A stretch of DNA of 47,384 nucleotides, from contig CAMDGU010000002.1 in the NCBI GenBank assembly GCA_945897885.1, positions 82,307-129,690 on the forward strand, read 5' to 3'. The stretch comes from Chitinophaga pinensis. GTDB taxonomy: Bacteria; Bacteroidota; Bacteroidia; NS11-12g; UBA9320. Each line of letters begins with the position of its first letter. Positions within the stretch are counted from its first letter, which is position 1. A program made the position numbers and the translations under genes. Shown piece by piece: positions 28,684 to 38,900 of the stretch. The notes beneath the pieces were generated by a model. The model made no database searches. It was not told where the DNA came from and saw only the letters and a program-made list of their open reading frames with translations.

Positions 28684-29057
28684 GGTGTGTTTTTAACTCA
28701 AATTTTGTTCCAAAAAATAATTTGGCAAATATCGCAGAAAGTTTGGAGTTCTTGGCGCAAAGTTGCAGGATTGTTGGGGCAATTATTAACTGTAAAGTGT
28801 CAAAACGTCAATTGACTGAATTTAACCAATTTCTATGGTATTCAGCATCCTTTAAATCCAGGCAATTAGAGCAAAAGGAGCGAATGGATATGGTCATTTA
28901 AAATAATAAGGTCAACTAGCAATTGCGCATATCCTTAAGGCGAAATGCTGACTTGGAAGCAAGTATTTGTGCAGAAACTCGTCATAAAAATACTTTTATT
29001 AGACAATACAACCATTTAATTTTTATATTCGTCTAAATATAATAACCAACCTGAATT
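28684..29057. other. Intergenic region between divergent secA and the 29058 gene
   Basis: 374 bases without a convincing gene. A short plus-strand frame (28671-28901) exists but has no family resemblance. On the secA side the only -7-like string is a one-mismatch GATATTTG on the minus strand (about 28730). On the other side there is a TATATTCG box at 29024. I see no RNA gene or repeat. Confidence 0.6.
29024..29031 (+). promoter_or_regulatory. -7 promoter box of the 29058 T9SS gene
   Basis: TATATTCG (TAnnTTCG variant), 26 bases before the ATG. Confidence 0.45.
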
Positions 29058-31124
29058 ATGGGTAAATATAAAAAACTTGGAACCTTATCAATTTGTCTTT
29101 TTATTTTTTTTACAATAACTCCTCTAATCAATGTTGTTGGATGCACATCTCCGGATAATGCCGGTAACATATCTGGTAAAAATACTACCTGTCATGGACA
29201 AAAAGTGACCTTTATTGTTCCTGCCATTGGATTTGCAACTTCATATAAGTGGATTTTACCATCGGGGACTCAGATTATTTCAGGTTCAAATTCAGATACA
29301 ATCACAGTTATTTTTTATGGTTCAGGAGGAGATGTCAGAGTTCAGGGAATTAATACCTGCGACACAGGTATATCATCCGTAATCAATGTAAAGGTTTATA
29401 GTCTTCCTAAAATAACTCTAATTTCTTCCCAAAAATATTGTTGCGACTACGGAAACATTGATTTGGGAAGTTCAACCTTTGCAAGCCCATCAGGGGGTAC
29501 CTGGAGCTGTAGGCAAAATTCAAAATTAGTCAGCAGCAATGTTTTCCAAACCTCTCAGGCTTGCAATCCTATCAAATCAGGTACTTTTTCATTATACTAT
29601 ACCTATCAGGATCCAACTACATCCTGCATTAATAAAGATAGCACATATTTCAGAATTAACCCTTTGCCGGCGGTTCTGCTAAAGGATGGCACATTTTGTC
29701 AGGATAAAAATGAAGTTGCTCTTAAACCCCAAATAATAGCACCAATTAATCTTAATGCACTAGCTGCTATTAAGTGGAAATTACTAAAGACTCTGCCAAA
29801 AAACGGAGGTAGAAACAATACAATCAATGATTTGGTATACGATGCGGATGCAACCTTAAATTTTGACTTCCGGTTAAAAGTGGATTCAGGAACCATAAAC
29901 CTTGGCACAAAAACATCAGATTCCATTATTCTTGAAATAACCATTCAGGATGGAGCCGGATGTTTTAATAAAGACACTGCCACATTTACCATTGTTAAGG
30001 TACCAACAATAACAATGAATGCTTTTCCTGAATTGTGCATTGATGCCGGTATAGTAAATCTAACCATGATTTCCAATGCACAACCGCAAGGCGGCTGCTG
30101 GAGTGTGATAAACAAAAGTGGGTATCGTGATTCTGCCAATTTAAAAATTGGTTTGAGGAGCTGTGATACCTTAAATACCAATTATTTAACCTTACAAAAA
30201 GGTCCTGGTTTATACTGGATGCGTTATACTTATAACTCCGGTGGATGTATTGTTATAAAAGAAATGGAACTACACATTAATCCAATACCCAGTGTTAGTT
30301 TAGGTTTAACACCAAATGGCGACCAAGGTAAATTTTGTGAATTGGATGGTGATGTAACACTTAATGCGAGTCCGGCCGGGGGAACCTGGACAAGCACGGT
30401 AGCCGGAATCATAAGTGGCTCTAAGTTTAAGCCAGGCTCAGTTGGTGTGGCTGACAGAGATAAAAATATATTTCTTTGGTATACATACATCCATCCAACA
30501 ACTAAGTGTGATACTTCAAAAAGTTTGAGAGTTTTTGTCCAAAGTACACCCCGAATTCAAATTCTTACTCAAAATATAGATACATGCAGAAGAGACCCCA
30601 TGATAATAAAACTAACAGCTAACTCTTCATATACTACCAGTAAAATAAGTTGGGTACACAGTTTCAATTCTGATAAAGCTAGTTTTGAAAATAAGCAACA
30701 ATTGAGCAATAGTAATCCTGCCACTTTTACAATTCAGCCGAGAAAAGACAGTATTACTTTCATTAGGATTACAGCCTTTACTGAGGCCGAAGGGGTTTGT
30801 CCATTTGCAGATGACATGATGGATATTAGGATTGATACTCTCCCATGCAAGAGTGCTACTGGTATTCGACCCATTGGCAGTATTAAACCATTTGAAGTTG
30901 TCTTATTCCCAAACCCGGCTAAAGACAAATTTAATATTGAGATAAATAAAGCCGGTAAGTTTTATTTAAAGCTCTATACTTCGGAGGGACAACTTCTTTT
31001 AGAAAAAGAGTTATATAGTTTTGAATTGAATACAATCACCCAAAAACTCACAAAAGGATTATATACTCTGGTAATTAGTGATACAAGCGGGAACTCCATT
31101 ATAAGGAAACTTAGTATGGAATAA
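29058..31124 (+). CDS. Secreted PKD-like protein with T9SS type A sorting domain
   Basis: 688 residues. The N-terminal signal peptide covers about 1-32. The first domain (about 40-118) is PKD/Ig-like: YKWILPSGTQIISGSNSDTI. Several more beta domains follow with repeated phrases FCQDKNEVALKP, LCIDAGIVNLTM and FCELDGDVTLNASPAGGTW, each a Cys-containing strand of the type found in adhesin-like gliding-group proteins. The last 75 residues, from about FEVVLFPNPAKDKFNIEI to GLYTLVISDTSGNSIIRKLS, are a type A T9SS C-terminal signal, so the protein is secreted across the outer membrane and probably surface-attached. No catalytic domain is visible; adhesion or biofilm matrix is the likely role. Confidence 0.88.
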   Translation: MGKYKKLGTLSICLFIFFTITPLINVVGCTSPDNAGNISGKNTTCHGQKVTFIVPAIGFATSYKWILPSGTQIISGSNSDTITVIFYGSGGDVRVQGINTCDTGISSVINVKVYSLPKITLISSQKYCCDYGNIDLGSSTFASPSGGTWSCRQNSKLVSSNVFQTSQACNPIKSGTFSLYYTYQDPTTSCINKDSTYFRINPLPAVLLKDGTFCQDKNEVALKPQIIAPINLNALAAIKWKLLKTLPKNGGRNNTINDLVYDADATLNFDFRLKVDSGTINLGTKTSDSIILEITIQDGAGCFNKDTATFTIVKVPTITMNAFPELCIDAGIVNLTMISNAQPQGGCWSVINKSGYRDSANLKIGLRSCDTLNTNYLTLQKGPGLYWMRYTYNSGGCIVIKEMELHINPIPSVSLGLTPNGDQGKFCELDGDVTLNASPAGGTWTSTVAGIISGSKFKPGSVGVADRDKNIFLWYTYIHPTTKCDTSKSLRVFVQSTPRIQILTQNIDTCRRDPMIIKLTANSSYTTSKISWVHSFNSDKASFENKQQLSNSNPATFTIQPRKDSITFIRITAFTEAEGVCPFADDMMDIRIDTLPCKSATGIRPIGSIKPFEVVLFPNPAKDKFNIEINKAGKFYLKLYTSEGQLLLEKELYSFELNTITQKLTKGLYTLVISDTSGNSIIRKLSME

Positions 31125-31206
31125 TTATTTTACATTACCTATTCTCCATTAAAAAAATACAAATTATCTTGGAGAATATAGCCTCCCAGAACTTAGAACT
31201 TTATTT

Positions 31207-31214
31207 TACTTTTG
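31207..31214 (+). promoter_or_regulatory. -7 promoter box of purD
   Basis: TACTTTTG, exact consensus, only 7 bases before the purD ATG, so the transcript should be leaderless or nearly so. Confidence 0.6.
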
Positions 31215-31221
31215 CGGCATA

Positions 31222-32517
31222 ATGATGCGTATTTTAATATTAGGGTCAGGCGGTCGTGAATGCACCTTCGCATGGAAACTGGCTAAGGAACTTCCCAAAG
31301 AAAATATTTTTATAACTCCCGGAAATGCAGGAACAGCGGCTTACGGTACCAATTTAAATTTATCTATTCTGGATTTTGAAGCCATAGGTAAATTTTGTCT
31401 CGACAATGCCATTGATACCCTATTGCCCGGTGGCGAAGATTCACTAGTGGCAGGTATACGCAATTATTTTGAAAGCAACGAAAATTTAAAGCATATTTAT
31501 GTTTTTGGCCCGGATAAAACCGGAGCTTTGTTGGAAGGTAGTAAAGAATTTGCCAAAAAATTTATGGCCAAATATGGCATTCCTACCGCCAAATATCAAT
31601 CGTTTATAAAAGGTGAGGAAACGGAAGCCAAAGCATTTTTAAAAACTATGAACCCGCCTTATGTCATTAAAGCCGACGGATTGGCAGCAGGAAAAGGGGT
31701 AGTAATACCTGAAACCCTTACCGAGGCTGAAAATTGTGTAGACGAAATGCTTGGCGGACAATTTGGACAAGCAAGTAGCACGATTGTTATTGAAGAATTT
31801 TTAAAGGGAATAGAGGTTTCCTTTTTTGCCATTACGGATGGAAAGGATTATCTATTAATGCCTGAAGCCAAAGATTACAAGCGCATAGGCGAAAAAGACA
31901 CCGGTCCAAATACAGGAGGAATGGGAGCCGTTTCACCCGTTTCATTTGTGGATGAAACTTTTAAAAACAAAGTGATTGAACAAGTTGTTAAACCTACCAT
32001 GACGGGATTGCAAAATGAACCATTTGGCTACAGAGGGTTTGTGTTTTTTGGATTAATCAATGTGGAAGGCAATCCGTTTGTGATTGAATACAACTGCCGA
32101 ATGGGCGACCCTGAAACAGAGGTGGTATTACCAAGACTAAAAAACAGCCTGAGTGAAATAATTAACAAGGCAAAAAACGGAACATTTTCGGAAATAGTAC
32201 CGCAATTGGACGAACGCTTTTGCACCACGGTAATGCTTGTTGCCGGTGGTTATCCGGGAGATTATGAAAAAGGTAAAACCATTGAAATAGGAAGCGTAAC
32301 TAACAGCATTGTATATCACGCAGGAACAAAAATAACCGATGGCAAACTACAATCCAACGGTGGCCGAGTGATAGCGGTGAGTTCATTTGGTGAAACGATG
32401 AATGAGGCTTTGGATAAAAGTTATTCAAGCATTAAAAATATTCATTTTGACGGGATGTTTTACCGAAAAGATATTGGCAAGGATTTACAGTCTAAATTTA
32501 TTCGTTGTAAGGGTTAA
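31222..32517 (+). CDS. purD: Phosphoribosylamine-glycine ligase (GARS)
   Basis: 431 residues, the normal length. The N-domain begins MRILILGSGGRECTFAWKL; the ATP-grasp part has PPYVIKADGLAAGKGVVIPE and DTGPNTGGMGAVSPVSFVDE, and FVIEYNCRMGDPETEVVLPR carries the Mg-binding Glu/Asn. It catalyses the second step of purine synthesis (phosphoribosylamine + glycine + ATP to GAR). Two ATG codons stand in tandem at 31222 and 31225; either may be used. No other pur genes are next to it. Confidence 0.97.
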   Translation: MMRILILGSGGRECTFAWKLAKELPKENIFITPGNAGTAAYGTNLNLSILDFEAIGKFCLDNAIDTLLPGGEDSLVAGIRNYFESNENLKHIYVFGPDKTGALLEGSKEFAKKFMAKYGIPTAKYQSFIKGEETEAKAFLKTMNPPYVIKADGLAAGKGVVIPETLTEAENCVDEMLGGQFGQASSTIVIEEFLKGIEVSFFAITDGKDYLLMPEAKDYKRIGEKDTGPNTGGMGAVSPVSFVDETFKNKVIEQVVKPTMTGLQNEPFGYRGFVFFGLINVEGNPFVIEYNCRMGDPETEVVLPRLKNSLSEIINKAKNGTFSEIVPQLDERFCTTVMLVAGGYPGDYEKGKTIEIGSVTNSIVYHAGTKITDGKLQSNGGRVIAVSSFGETMNEALDKSYSSIKNIHFDGMFYRKDIGKDLQSKFIRCKG

Positions 32518-32598
32518 AATAGTAACTTGTTTTTTTGATAAAATATTTAACTAGCTACTGTTTAAACCTTTACAACTATTTTAACTAAAATAAAAAAA

Positions 32599-32757
32599 AT
32601 GGAAATATTAAATAAAATATGGGGTTATATCACCTTCAAAAAAAATCCGGAAGCTAAAGGCAACTCCTATCTTAGTGCGATGCATAGCATCAATAAATTA
32701 TCTATTGCTATGTTTTTGGTGGCAATCATTGTTTTAATAATTAAATGTTCAAGATAA
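32599..32757 (+). CDS. Small single-pass membrane protein (DUF6728-like)
   Basis: A 52-residue frame: MEILNKIWGYITFKKNPEAK, then a middle NSYLSAMHSINKLSIAMF and a hydrophobic segment (about 37-48) ending in KCSR. It begins at an ATG 81 bases after purD and ends 7 bases before the adenosyltransferase ATG, so it is probably translated from the same mRNA as the latter. The layout (short cytoplasmic head with Trp-Gly-Tyr and Lys-Lys-Asn-Pro, a Met-His-x-Ile-Asn-Lys motif, one membrane helix) resembles the small Bacteroidota family DUF6728 as I remember it; I cannot check. Function unknown. Confidence 0.65.
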   Translation: MEILNKIWGYITFKKNPEAKGNSYLSAMHSINKLSIAMFLVAIIVLIIKCSR

Positions 32758-32764
32758 GGAATTT

Positions 32765-33304
32765 ATGAAAATTTATACAAAAACAGGTGATAAGGGCGAA
32801 ACCTCCCTGATAGGCGGTGTTAGGGTAAAAAAATCAAACCATAGAATTGAGGCATACGGAACCTTAGACGAACTAAACTCGTGGATTGGAGTGCTTAGAA
32901 ATATTGAAGAAATTTCAAATCCCCAATTGTTCCAAAAAATACAGGATGTTCTTTTTACCATCGGTTCTCACTTGGCTTCTCATCCCGAAAAAGGACGAAT
33001 GAAACTACCTGAAATATTGGATGCGGATATTGAACAATTGGAAAAAGACATTGACAGAATGGAGAGTGAATTGCCCCCATTAATGACTTTTGTTTTGCCG
33101 GGAAGTTCATTGCAAAACAGTTATTGCCACATAGCCCGTACAGTTTGCCGCCGCGGTGAACGTTGTGTGGTAGAACTTTCAATTAATGAAAAAGTAGAAG
33201 AAATTATTATTCGTTATTTGAACCGCCTTTCCGATCATTTATTTGTTTTATCGCGGTATATCACCTTAAAACAACATGGTGAAGACATCCCCTGGAAACC
33301 TTAA
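32765..33304 (+). CDS. Cob(I)yrinic acid a,c-diamide adenosyltransferase, PduO type
   Basis: 179 residues, typical for the PduO/MMAB family. The N-terminal ATP-binding motif is KIYTKTGDKGETSLIGG; the middle helix has EAYGTLDELNSWIGVLR; the active-site region has HIARTVCRRGERCVVEL and YLNRLSDHLFVLSRYI. It transfers the adenosyl group of ATP to cob(I)alamin, making coenzyme B12 for adenosylcobalamin enzymes such as methylmalonyl-CoA mutase. No cobalamin synthesis genes are nearby, so the cell probably salvages cobamides. Its stop meets the stop of the TPR gene on the other strand end to end. Confidence 0.95.
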   Translation: MKIYTKTGDKGETSLIGGVRVKKSNHRIEAYGTLDELNSWIGVLRNIEEISNPQLFQKIQDVLFTIGSHLASHPEKGRMKLPEILDADIEQLEKDIDRMESELPPLMTFVLPGSSLQNSYCHIARTVCRRGERCVVELSINEKVEEIIIRYLNRLSDHLFVLSRYITLKQHGEDIPWKP

Positions 33305-34027
33305 TTAGCGGCCACCACTTTGCATATATTGGGCTATTCTTTCTAGGTATAATCTTGGAAATGAAAACTCGGGATAAATTTTTAAAGCTTTTTGAAAATA
33401 AGGTACTGCATTTTTAATATGCTCAACATTTCCTGTTCTGTCAGCCATTTCAGCTAAAATAGCGCCTTTCATATTATAGCAAGCCGCAACTATAGGCACA
33501 GACTGGCTTTTGCCGCTAGGCAACTGAAGTTCAATTCTTTTAGTTGTATCGGCTTTCGCAATCATAATATCGGCCAAGCTATCAGCTTCATTGTATTTTT
33601 GACTGTCAAAACACATCCCAGCAATTTTATATAAATAAGTATAATCCTGAGAAGCCACAAACAACGCGTTAAAGTTTGCCACAGCCTTATCAATATTATT
33701 TAATCTTCCATTTCCAATTCCAACCAGTTCTAATAGTTTCAAATTTTTTGGTTGCTTAGCCAATACTTGTTCACCCAATCTTACCCCACCCTCATAATTT
33801 CCTGATTTGATATATATCCTGGCCAAAGAATCTTTGTATTCAAGATTTGACGAATCGGCTAATAACAAATTATTGTAAGCAAATGCCGCGGTGGCATAAT
33901 CTTTATTTTTCAAAGCCTGCTCAAGAAGTTTTCTAGAATTATCGTGCTTGCTGCAATTAGCAAATAGAAGTATAAAGAATACTACGAAACAAAAATTTGT
34001 AATTAATATTGATGGGTTCTTTTTCAT
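33305..34027 (-). CDS. TPR-repeat lipoprotein
   Basis: 240 residues. The N-terminus is a signal peptide ending in LLFANC, with Cys25 as the likely lipidation site; the identical LLFANC is in the protein at 15984. About five tetratricopeptide units follow, for example NKDYATAAFAYNNLLLADSS, SGNYEGGVRLGEQVLAKQPK and HIKNAVPYFQKALKIYPEFS. TPR lipoproteins of this size act as scaffolds in envelope complexes. No partner is evident. Confidence 0.87.
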   Translation of the reverse strand: MKKNPSILITNFCFVVFFILLFANCSKHDNSRKLLEQALKNKDYATAAFAYNNLLLADSSNLEYKDSLARIYIKSGNYEGGVRLGEQVLAKQPKNLKLLELVGIGNGRLNNIDKAVANFNALFVASQDYTYLYKIAGMCFDSQKYNEADSLADIMIAKADTTKRIELQLPSGKSQSVPIVAACYNMKGAILAEMADRTGNVEHIKNAVPYFQKALKIYPEFSFPRLYLERIAQYMQSGGR

Positions 34028-34056
34028 GATAAAAACTGACTGAAACTGTATGCCTG

Positions 34057-34064
34057 CGAAAATA
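34057..34064 (-). promoter_or_regulatory. -7 promoter box of the TPR lipoprotein gene
   Basis: Reads TATTTTCG on the minus strand (TAnnTTCG variant), 29 bases before the ATG at 34027. Confidence 0.4.
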
Positions 34065-34146
34065 TTAAAGTTTAGCGAAATACTTATCTAAAAATAAATA
34101 AACGGTGGTTGTGGAAAGTACAATTTCGTAAAATACCAAAATAATA

Positions 34147-34525
34147 TGCCGCCTCAGGTAATAATAAAGAAACTAGCTTTTAAAATATTTCTTGCCTTAT
34201 GTCCCCTTCTACTGTATACTTTCCAAATGCTTTTTCACCAAATGAGGATGGCGGAAATGAAATAATTTTTACTAAATCTCTTTTTTTTTATAACAATACT
34301 AAAATTTTGGGTCGAAATTTTAGTATTGAAATTTTTAATTGTTCAGGCGAAAAAATATTTCAGAACATCACTATTAATGATGAAAGGTACGATATTTATA
34401 AAGGTAAGCAGATTCATAGGGGAGTCTATATGAACCATCTAAAAGCTATGGGTGCTAATTATCGTAGCTTTTCAATATCCGGTACAATTACCATTTTGCA
34501 GCAACCTAACTTTCTGCAATGTTGA
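34147..34525 (+). pseudogene. Remnant of a protein with T9SS type B (gliding-motility-associated) C-terminal domain
   Basis: From ATG 34199 a 108-residue frame reads VYFPNAFSPNEDGGNEIIF, then FSIEIFNCSGEKIFQNI, GVYMNHLKAMGANYRSFSIS and GTITIL. This is the pattern of the type B sorting domain (PNAFTPNxDGxND, IFNRWGexVF, WDG, GxYxY, GxxxL), but the key WDG is absent and it has no passenger domain. In another frame an ATG at 34147 gives MPPQVIIKKLAFKIFLALCP, a signal-peptide-like start that runs on briefly and then hits TGA. The two pieces could be the ends of one former gene that lost its middle by deletion with a frameshift. The alternative, a real 108-residue cytoplasmic protein, is unlikely. 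Confidence 0.55.
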
Positions 34526-34594
34526 GGGGATATATATTTCTCATTTTGATTTAATTCTAACCAAAAAATCATAGCAATATCTTTTTACCAAAAG

Positions 34595-34602
34595 TATATT
34601 TG
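34595..34602 (+). promoter_or_regulatory. -7 promoter box of ffh
   Basis: TATATTTG, exact consensus, only 5 bases before the ffh ATG. A leaderless transcript is the simplest reading. Confidence 0.6.
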
Positions 34603-34607
34603 CAGCC

Positions 34608-35906
34608 ATGTTTGAAAACCTAAGTCTTCGCCTCGAAAAAGCCATAAAAACCCTGAAAGGTCAGGGAAGAATTACTGAAATAAACGTAGCCGAAACGGTA
34701 AAGGAAATCCGTCGTGCTTTGCTGGATGCTGACGTAAGCTTTAAAATAGCAAAAGAATTTACAAGTGGAATAAAGGATAAAGCGATTGGGCAAAATGTGC
34801 TTACCAGTATTTCACCAGGGCAATTAATGACTAAAATAGTAAATGATGAAATGGTAGAATTGCTCGGAGGTAGCAAAACTGATATAAATCTTAAAGGAAG
34901 TCCAGCAGTAATATTAATTGCAGGATTACAGGGTTCAGGTAAAACTACCTTTACGGGCAAACTGGCTCATCATCTTAAATCGAAAGGAAGAAGCCCTTAT
35001 ATTATTGCCTGCGATGTTTATCGCCCAGCTGCTATTGAACAAATAAAAGTACTGGGGCAATTAGTTGGTGTTCCCGTTTACTTTGAAGATAATAATAAAG
35101 ACCCAAAGCAAATTGCCGCAAATGGTATAAAACAAGCTAAAATTTTATCGCATGATATAGTAATTATTGATACGGCAGGCCGGTTGAGTATTGATGAGGA
35201 AATGATGACAGAAATTGCTGACATCAAAAAAACCGTTAATCCATCAGAAACTTTGTTTGTGGTAGATAGTATGACTGGGCAAGATGCTGTAAATACAGCC
35301 AAAGCATTTAACGACCGATTAGACTTTGATGGAGTTGTACTTACCAAATTAGACGGTGATACACGTGGTGGAGCAGCCTTATCCATAAAGTCTGTTGTAA
35401 ACAAACCAATCAAATTTGTGAGTATGGGCGAAAAGCCCGAAGCATTGGATATTTTTTATCCTGATAGGATGGCCAGCCGTATTTTAGGAATGGGAGATAT
35501 TGTTTCTTTGGTTGAAAAAGCTCAGTTAACCTATGATGCAGAAGAAGCAGAACGCCTTGATAAAAGGCTTAGAAAAAATGAATTCAACTTTGAAGATTTC
35601 CTAAAGCAAATAAATCAAATTAAAAAAATGGGGAACTTAAAAGATTTGATGGGTATGATTCCTGGTGTTGGAAAAGCTATGAAAGATATCGACATCTCTG
35701 ATGACTCTTTTAAGCATATTGAGGCAATGATACATTCAATGACACCAAGAGAAAGACAAAATCCTGAAATAATTGACGGAAATCGCAAAAAAAGAATAGC
35801 AGCAGGAAGCGGCAACACAATTATCGAGGTTAATAAATTAATGAAACAATACGAAGACATGCGCAAAATGATAAAATCAATGAATAAAATGCGGCCTTTA
35901 AGATAA
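34608..35906 (+). CDS. ffh: Signal recognition particle protein Ffh
   Basis: 432 residues. The N domain starts MFENLSLRLEKAIKTLKGQG and has ALLDADVSFKIAKEF. The G domain carries GLQGSGKTT (about 105-113), DVYRPAAIEQ, DTAGRLSIDEEM and TKLDGDTRGGAA. The C-terminal M domain (about 310-432) is methionine-rich (MKDIDISDDSFKHIEAMIHS, MTPRERQNPEII, MKQYEDMRKMIKSMNKM) and binds SRP RNA and signal sequences. Ffh with 4.5S RNA and FtsY targets inner membrane proteins to SecYEG. No SRP RNA gene is visible in the window. Confidence 0.97.
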   Translation: MFENLSLRLEKAIKTLKGQGRITEINVAETVKEIRRALLDADVSFKIAKEFTSGIKDKAIGQNVLTSISPGQLMTKIVNDEMVELLGGSKTDINLKGSPAVILIAGLQGSGKTTFTGKLAHHLKSKGRSPYIIACDVYRPAAIEQIKVLGQLVGVPVYFEDNNKDPKQIAANGIKQAKILSHDIVIIDTAGRLSIDEEMMTEIADIKKTVNPSETLFVVDSMTGQDAVNTAKAFNDRLDFDGVVLTKLDGDTRGGAALSIKSVVNKPIKFVSMGEKPEALDIFYPDRMASRILGMGDIVSLVEKAQLTYDAEEAERLDKRLRKNEFNFEDFLKQINQIKKMGNLKDLMGMIPGVGKAMKDIDISDDSFKHIEAMIHSMTPRERQNPEIIDGNRKKRIAAGSGNTIIEVNKLMKQYEDMRKMIKSMNKMRPLR

Positions 35907-35932
35907 CTAAATTTTAAATAGCAAATATGTTA

Positions 35933-35965
35933 TATATTTGTTAAGTACAAAATTACTTAACAAAT
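35933..35965 (+). promoter_or_regulatory. -7 box and perfect inverted repeat over the start of the 35964 gene
   Basis: TATATTTG at 35933-35940 is a -7 box. A perfect 12-base inverted repeat, ATTTGTTAAGTA (35936-35947) and TACTTAACAAAT (35954-35965) with a 6-base centre, overlaps the end of this box and the AT of the start codon. As DNA it could be an operator; as RNA the downstream arm could hide the start codon. Confidence 0.6.
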
Positions 35966-38900
35966 GAAAAAAACAATATTAATCTTCGCTTTATTCTTTT
36001 TCACTGTTCTAAACATAAAAGCCCAAAGTTATCTAATTAACGAGGACTTTTCTTCTTCTACAAGTTTGCCAACTGGGTGGACCAACAACATGATTTCAGG
36101 TATTACCACCGATGATTACTGGATGTTTGGCAAGCACCCCAAATTTTTCTTTGGTCCCCCGTTTGACAATAAGTATGCCATTTTCGACAGTTATAATGGT
36201 GGTTCAGCAGGTGGTACTGCCACCAATGGTCAGGGTGAAAATGTAGCTTTAGAAACTCCTTCTGTTAATACAACCGGGCTAAGTAATTTATATCTCAGTT
36301 TTGATTATATGGAGCTTTATAATGGAGGTCGGGCAGTTCTCGAATATTCTTTAAATGGAGGTTCTAGTTGGACCACCTACGCAACATATACTTCTGTTAC
36401 ATCTACACCTGTTCGTGTTACATACAATATAAGTAGCTATGTAGGATATTCTGCCTTTAAATTAAGAATAAGATGGGATAACACTACCAACTATACATAT
36501 TCAGGCTATTTTGCAATTGACAATTTTCAACTTTTTTCTCGTTATGTAACAGATGCCACCATTACAGGGATAGACCCAATGTATGATAAATCTTGCCCAA
36601 GTGCATCTCAGCAAGTTAATGTTGTTATTAAAAATGCCGGTACAAATAGTATTTCTAATATACCAGTTACTGTAAATGTTTCAGGTGCTGCAACAGCCAC
36701 CTTAAATTATACTTACACTGGGTCTCTAGCTTCTGATGCCAATATAAATGTAAATGTTGGTAATATTAACACAACCGCAGGTGGAAGTGTTAATTTTAGT
36801 GCAACTGTAAACTACTCAGGCGATGGATATACCACAAATGATAATTTTAAAACAACGCGTGTTTCTGCCGGCATAGCAGGTAATCCTGTTGCAAAAGATG
36901 GCTCAGCATGTGCTAAAGGAAGCAGAGTTAGTATTGGCGTTGTTAAAAATGCTGGTGATTCAACGTTTTGGTATAATCAATCTTCCGGTGGAAGTATAAT
37001 TGGTGAAGGGAATCCTTTTCTAACTCCTCCATTAAATGGCACCACTACTTTCTATGCTCAAAATGCTAGATTATTTGATAATGACCAATCAGCATTCCAA
37101 GGTCCATACAGATTTAATGGCATTCAATATTCAGGATCTTTCTTTAATATAAACGCATCAAATGAAATTTTGATCGATAGCTTTTGGCAGCAATTTGCAT
37201 ATCCTGGAGCCTATACTGTGAGTGTATATTATAAAACAGGAACTTATTCGGGATATGAGTCAAACTCTTCTGCCTGGACATTTCACCAATCTGTTTCAAT
37301 TACCTCCAGGGGATTTGGACACATGGTAGGATTAAAATTAACCAAGCCAATAAATGTACCGGCAGGAAATTTATACGGATTTTATATTTTGGCTGATGGA
37401 AATACAACTCAAAAATGTGTTACCTTTAAAAGTGGAACATTAAGTTATTCCAACGCTGACTTGACAATAAACTGTGGATCAGTTTCTAATGCTCAGTTTA
37501 CCGGAATTAGTGGATACTCGTGGGACGGAAGTGTATTTTATCGCAAACTTTGTTTATCAAATAGAGTTGCGGTTAAAGCTGAAATTAAGCCTAGCCCCAC
37601 AGGTGCATCAATGATAAAAAGTACACCGTTTGAAGGCATATTCGACGCCGGTTCAGTAGGTTCTCCAGATTTGTTAAAATTAAATCAAACCAATACGTAT
37701 GAATTTACTCCACCCACAGGCTATAATAATGCCGGGCACATTACTAAATGGAAAATTAATTACGTTGAGCTAAAAACTCCGGGAGGCAAAACCCTACCGA
37801 TAAGTGATTACTCCTTTGCACCTCCAACTTCGAGTACAAATGCCATCCTATCTTTTAAGGGGCATACAAAATATCTAGACAGCAATATTACCATTATATT
37901 TAATTTCAGTGATTTGGGTCCATATTTTTGCGATAGCACCGTTAAGCGTGTTATTAGAATTGTGCCTACCCCTAAGTCAGATTTCACATTTAATTCCCCA
38001 ACTTGCGATGGTACTCCTGTTGTTTTTGAAAATAAATCAAAAATTCATTCAGGAAATTTAACACAGATGTGGTATTTTGGAGATGGTGATAGTTCTGACA
38101 TTGAAAGCCCAATACATGTTTATGCCACTCATGGCACTTATTGTGTTAAATTGGTAACAACGAGTTTACCTTATAAAATCACACATGATACCACAATTTG
38201 TGTGGTTGTAACTGAAATACCTAAAATAGAATTTAAGGTATTCAACGCTTGTATTGGTGATAGTTTAAGTTTTTCTAATACTACTTCGATAAGTGCAGGC
38301 AAAATAAATTATAAATGGAATTTTGGAGATGGTAAAACCAGCGCCAAAGTTAATCCTAAACATAAATATACATTAGCTGGAACCTATCAAGTAACTTTAG
38401 AAGCAAATTCAAATGGATGTAAAAGTCTTTTAACTAAAAAGGCTCATCAATTTGTAAGACCGGTGGCCAACTTTAGCGTTACAGGTAATTGCAGCAAAAC
38501 TGAAATCCTTTTTAACAATCTAACCACAATTGGACTTCAGGATCAATTTGGAAGCCATTGGAAATTTGGTGATGGTGGAGGCAATAATCAAGACAATCCA
38601 ACTCACGTTTATACCACACCAGGAACTAAAGTTGTTAAATATGTTGCCACAAGCCAATTTGGTTGTACCGATTCAATGTTAAAAACGATTACAATTTTAG
38701 CTTCACCGGAGGCTTCGTTTAACAATGGCCCTGTTTGTAATGTAAAACCAGTAATATTTAATAATACATCCAATGAACCCTCTGGCGTGCTTACGACCTA
38801 TACTTGGGATTTTGGAGATGGTAGCAATTTTTCGAACAATAAGAATCCTCAGCATAATTACCCAAATTTAGGTTTATATACTATTAAACTTATTGCAAAT

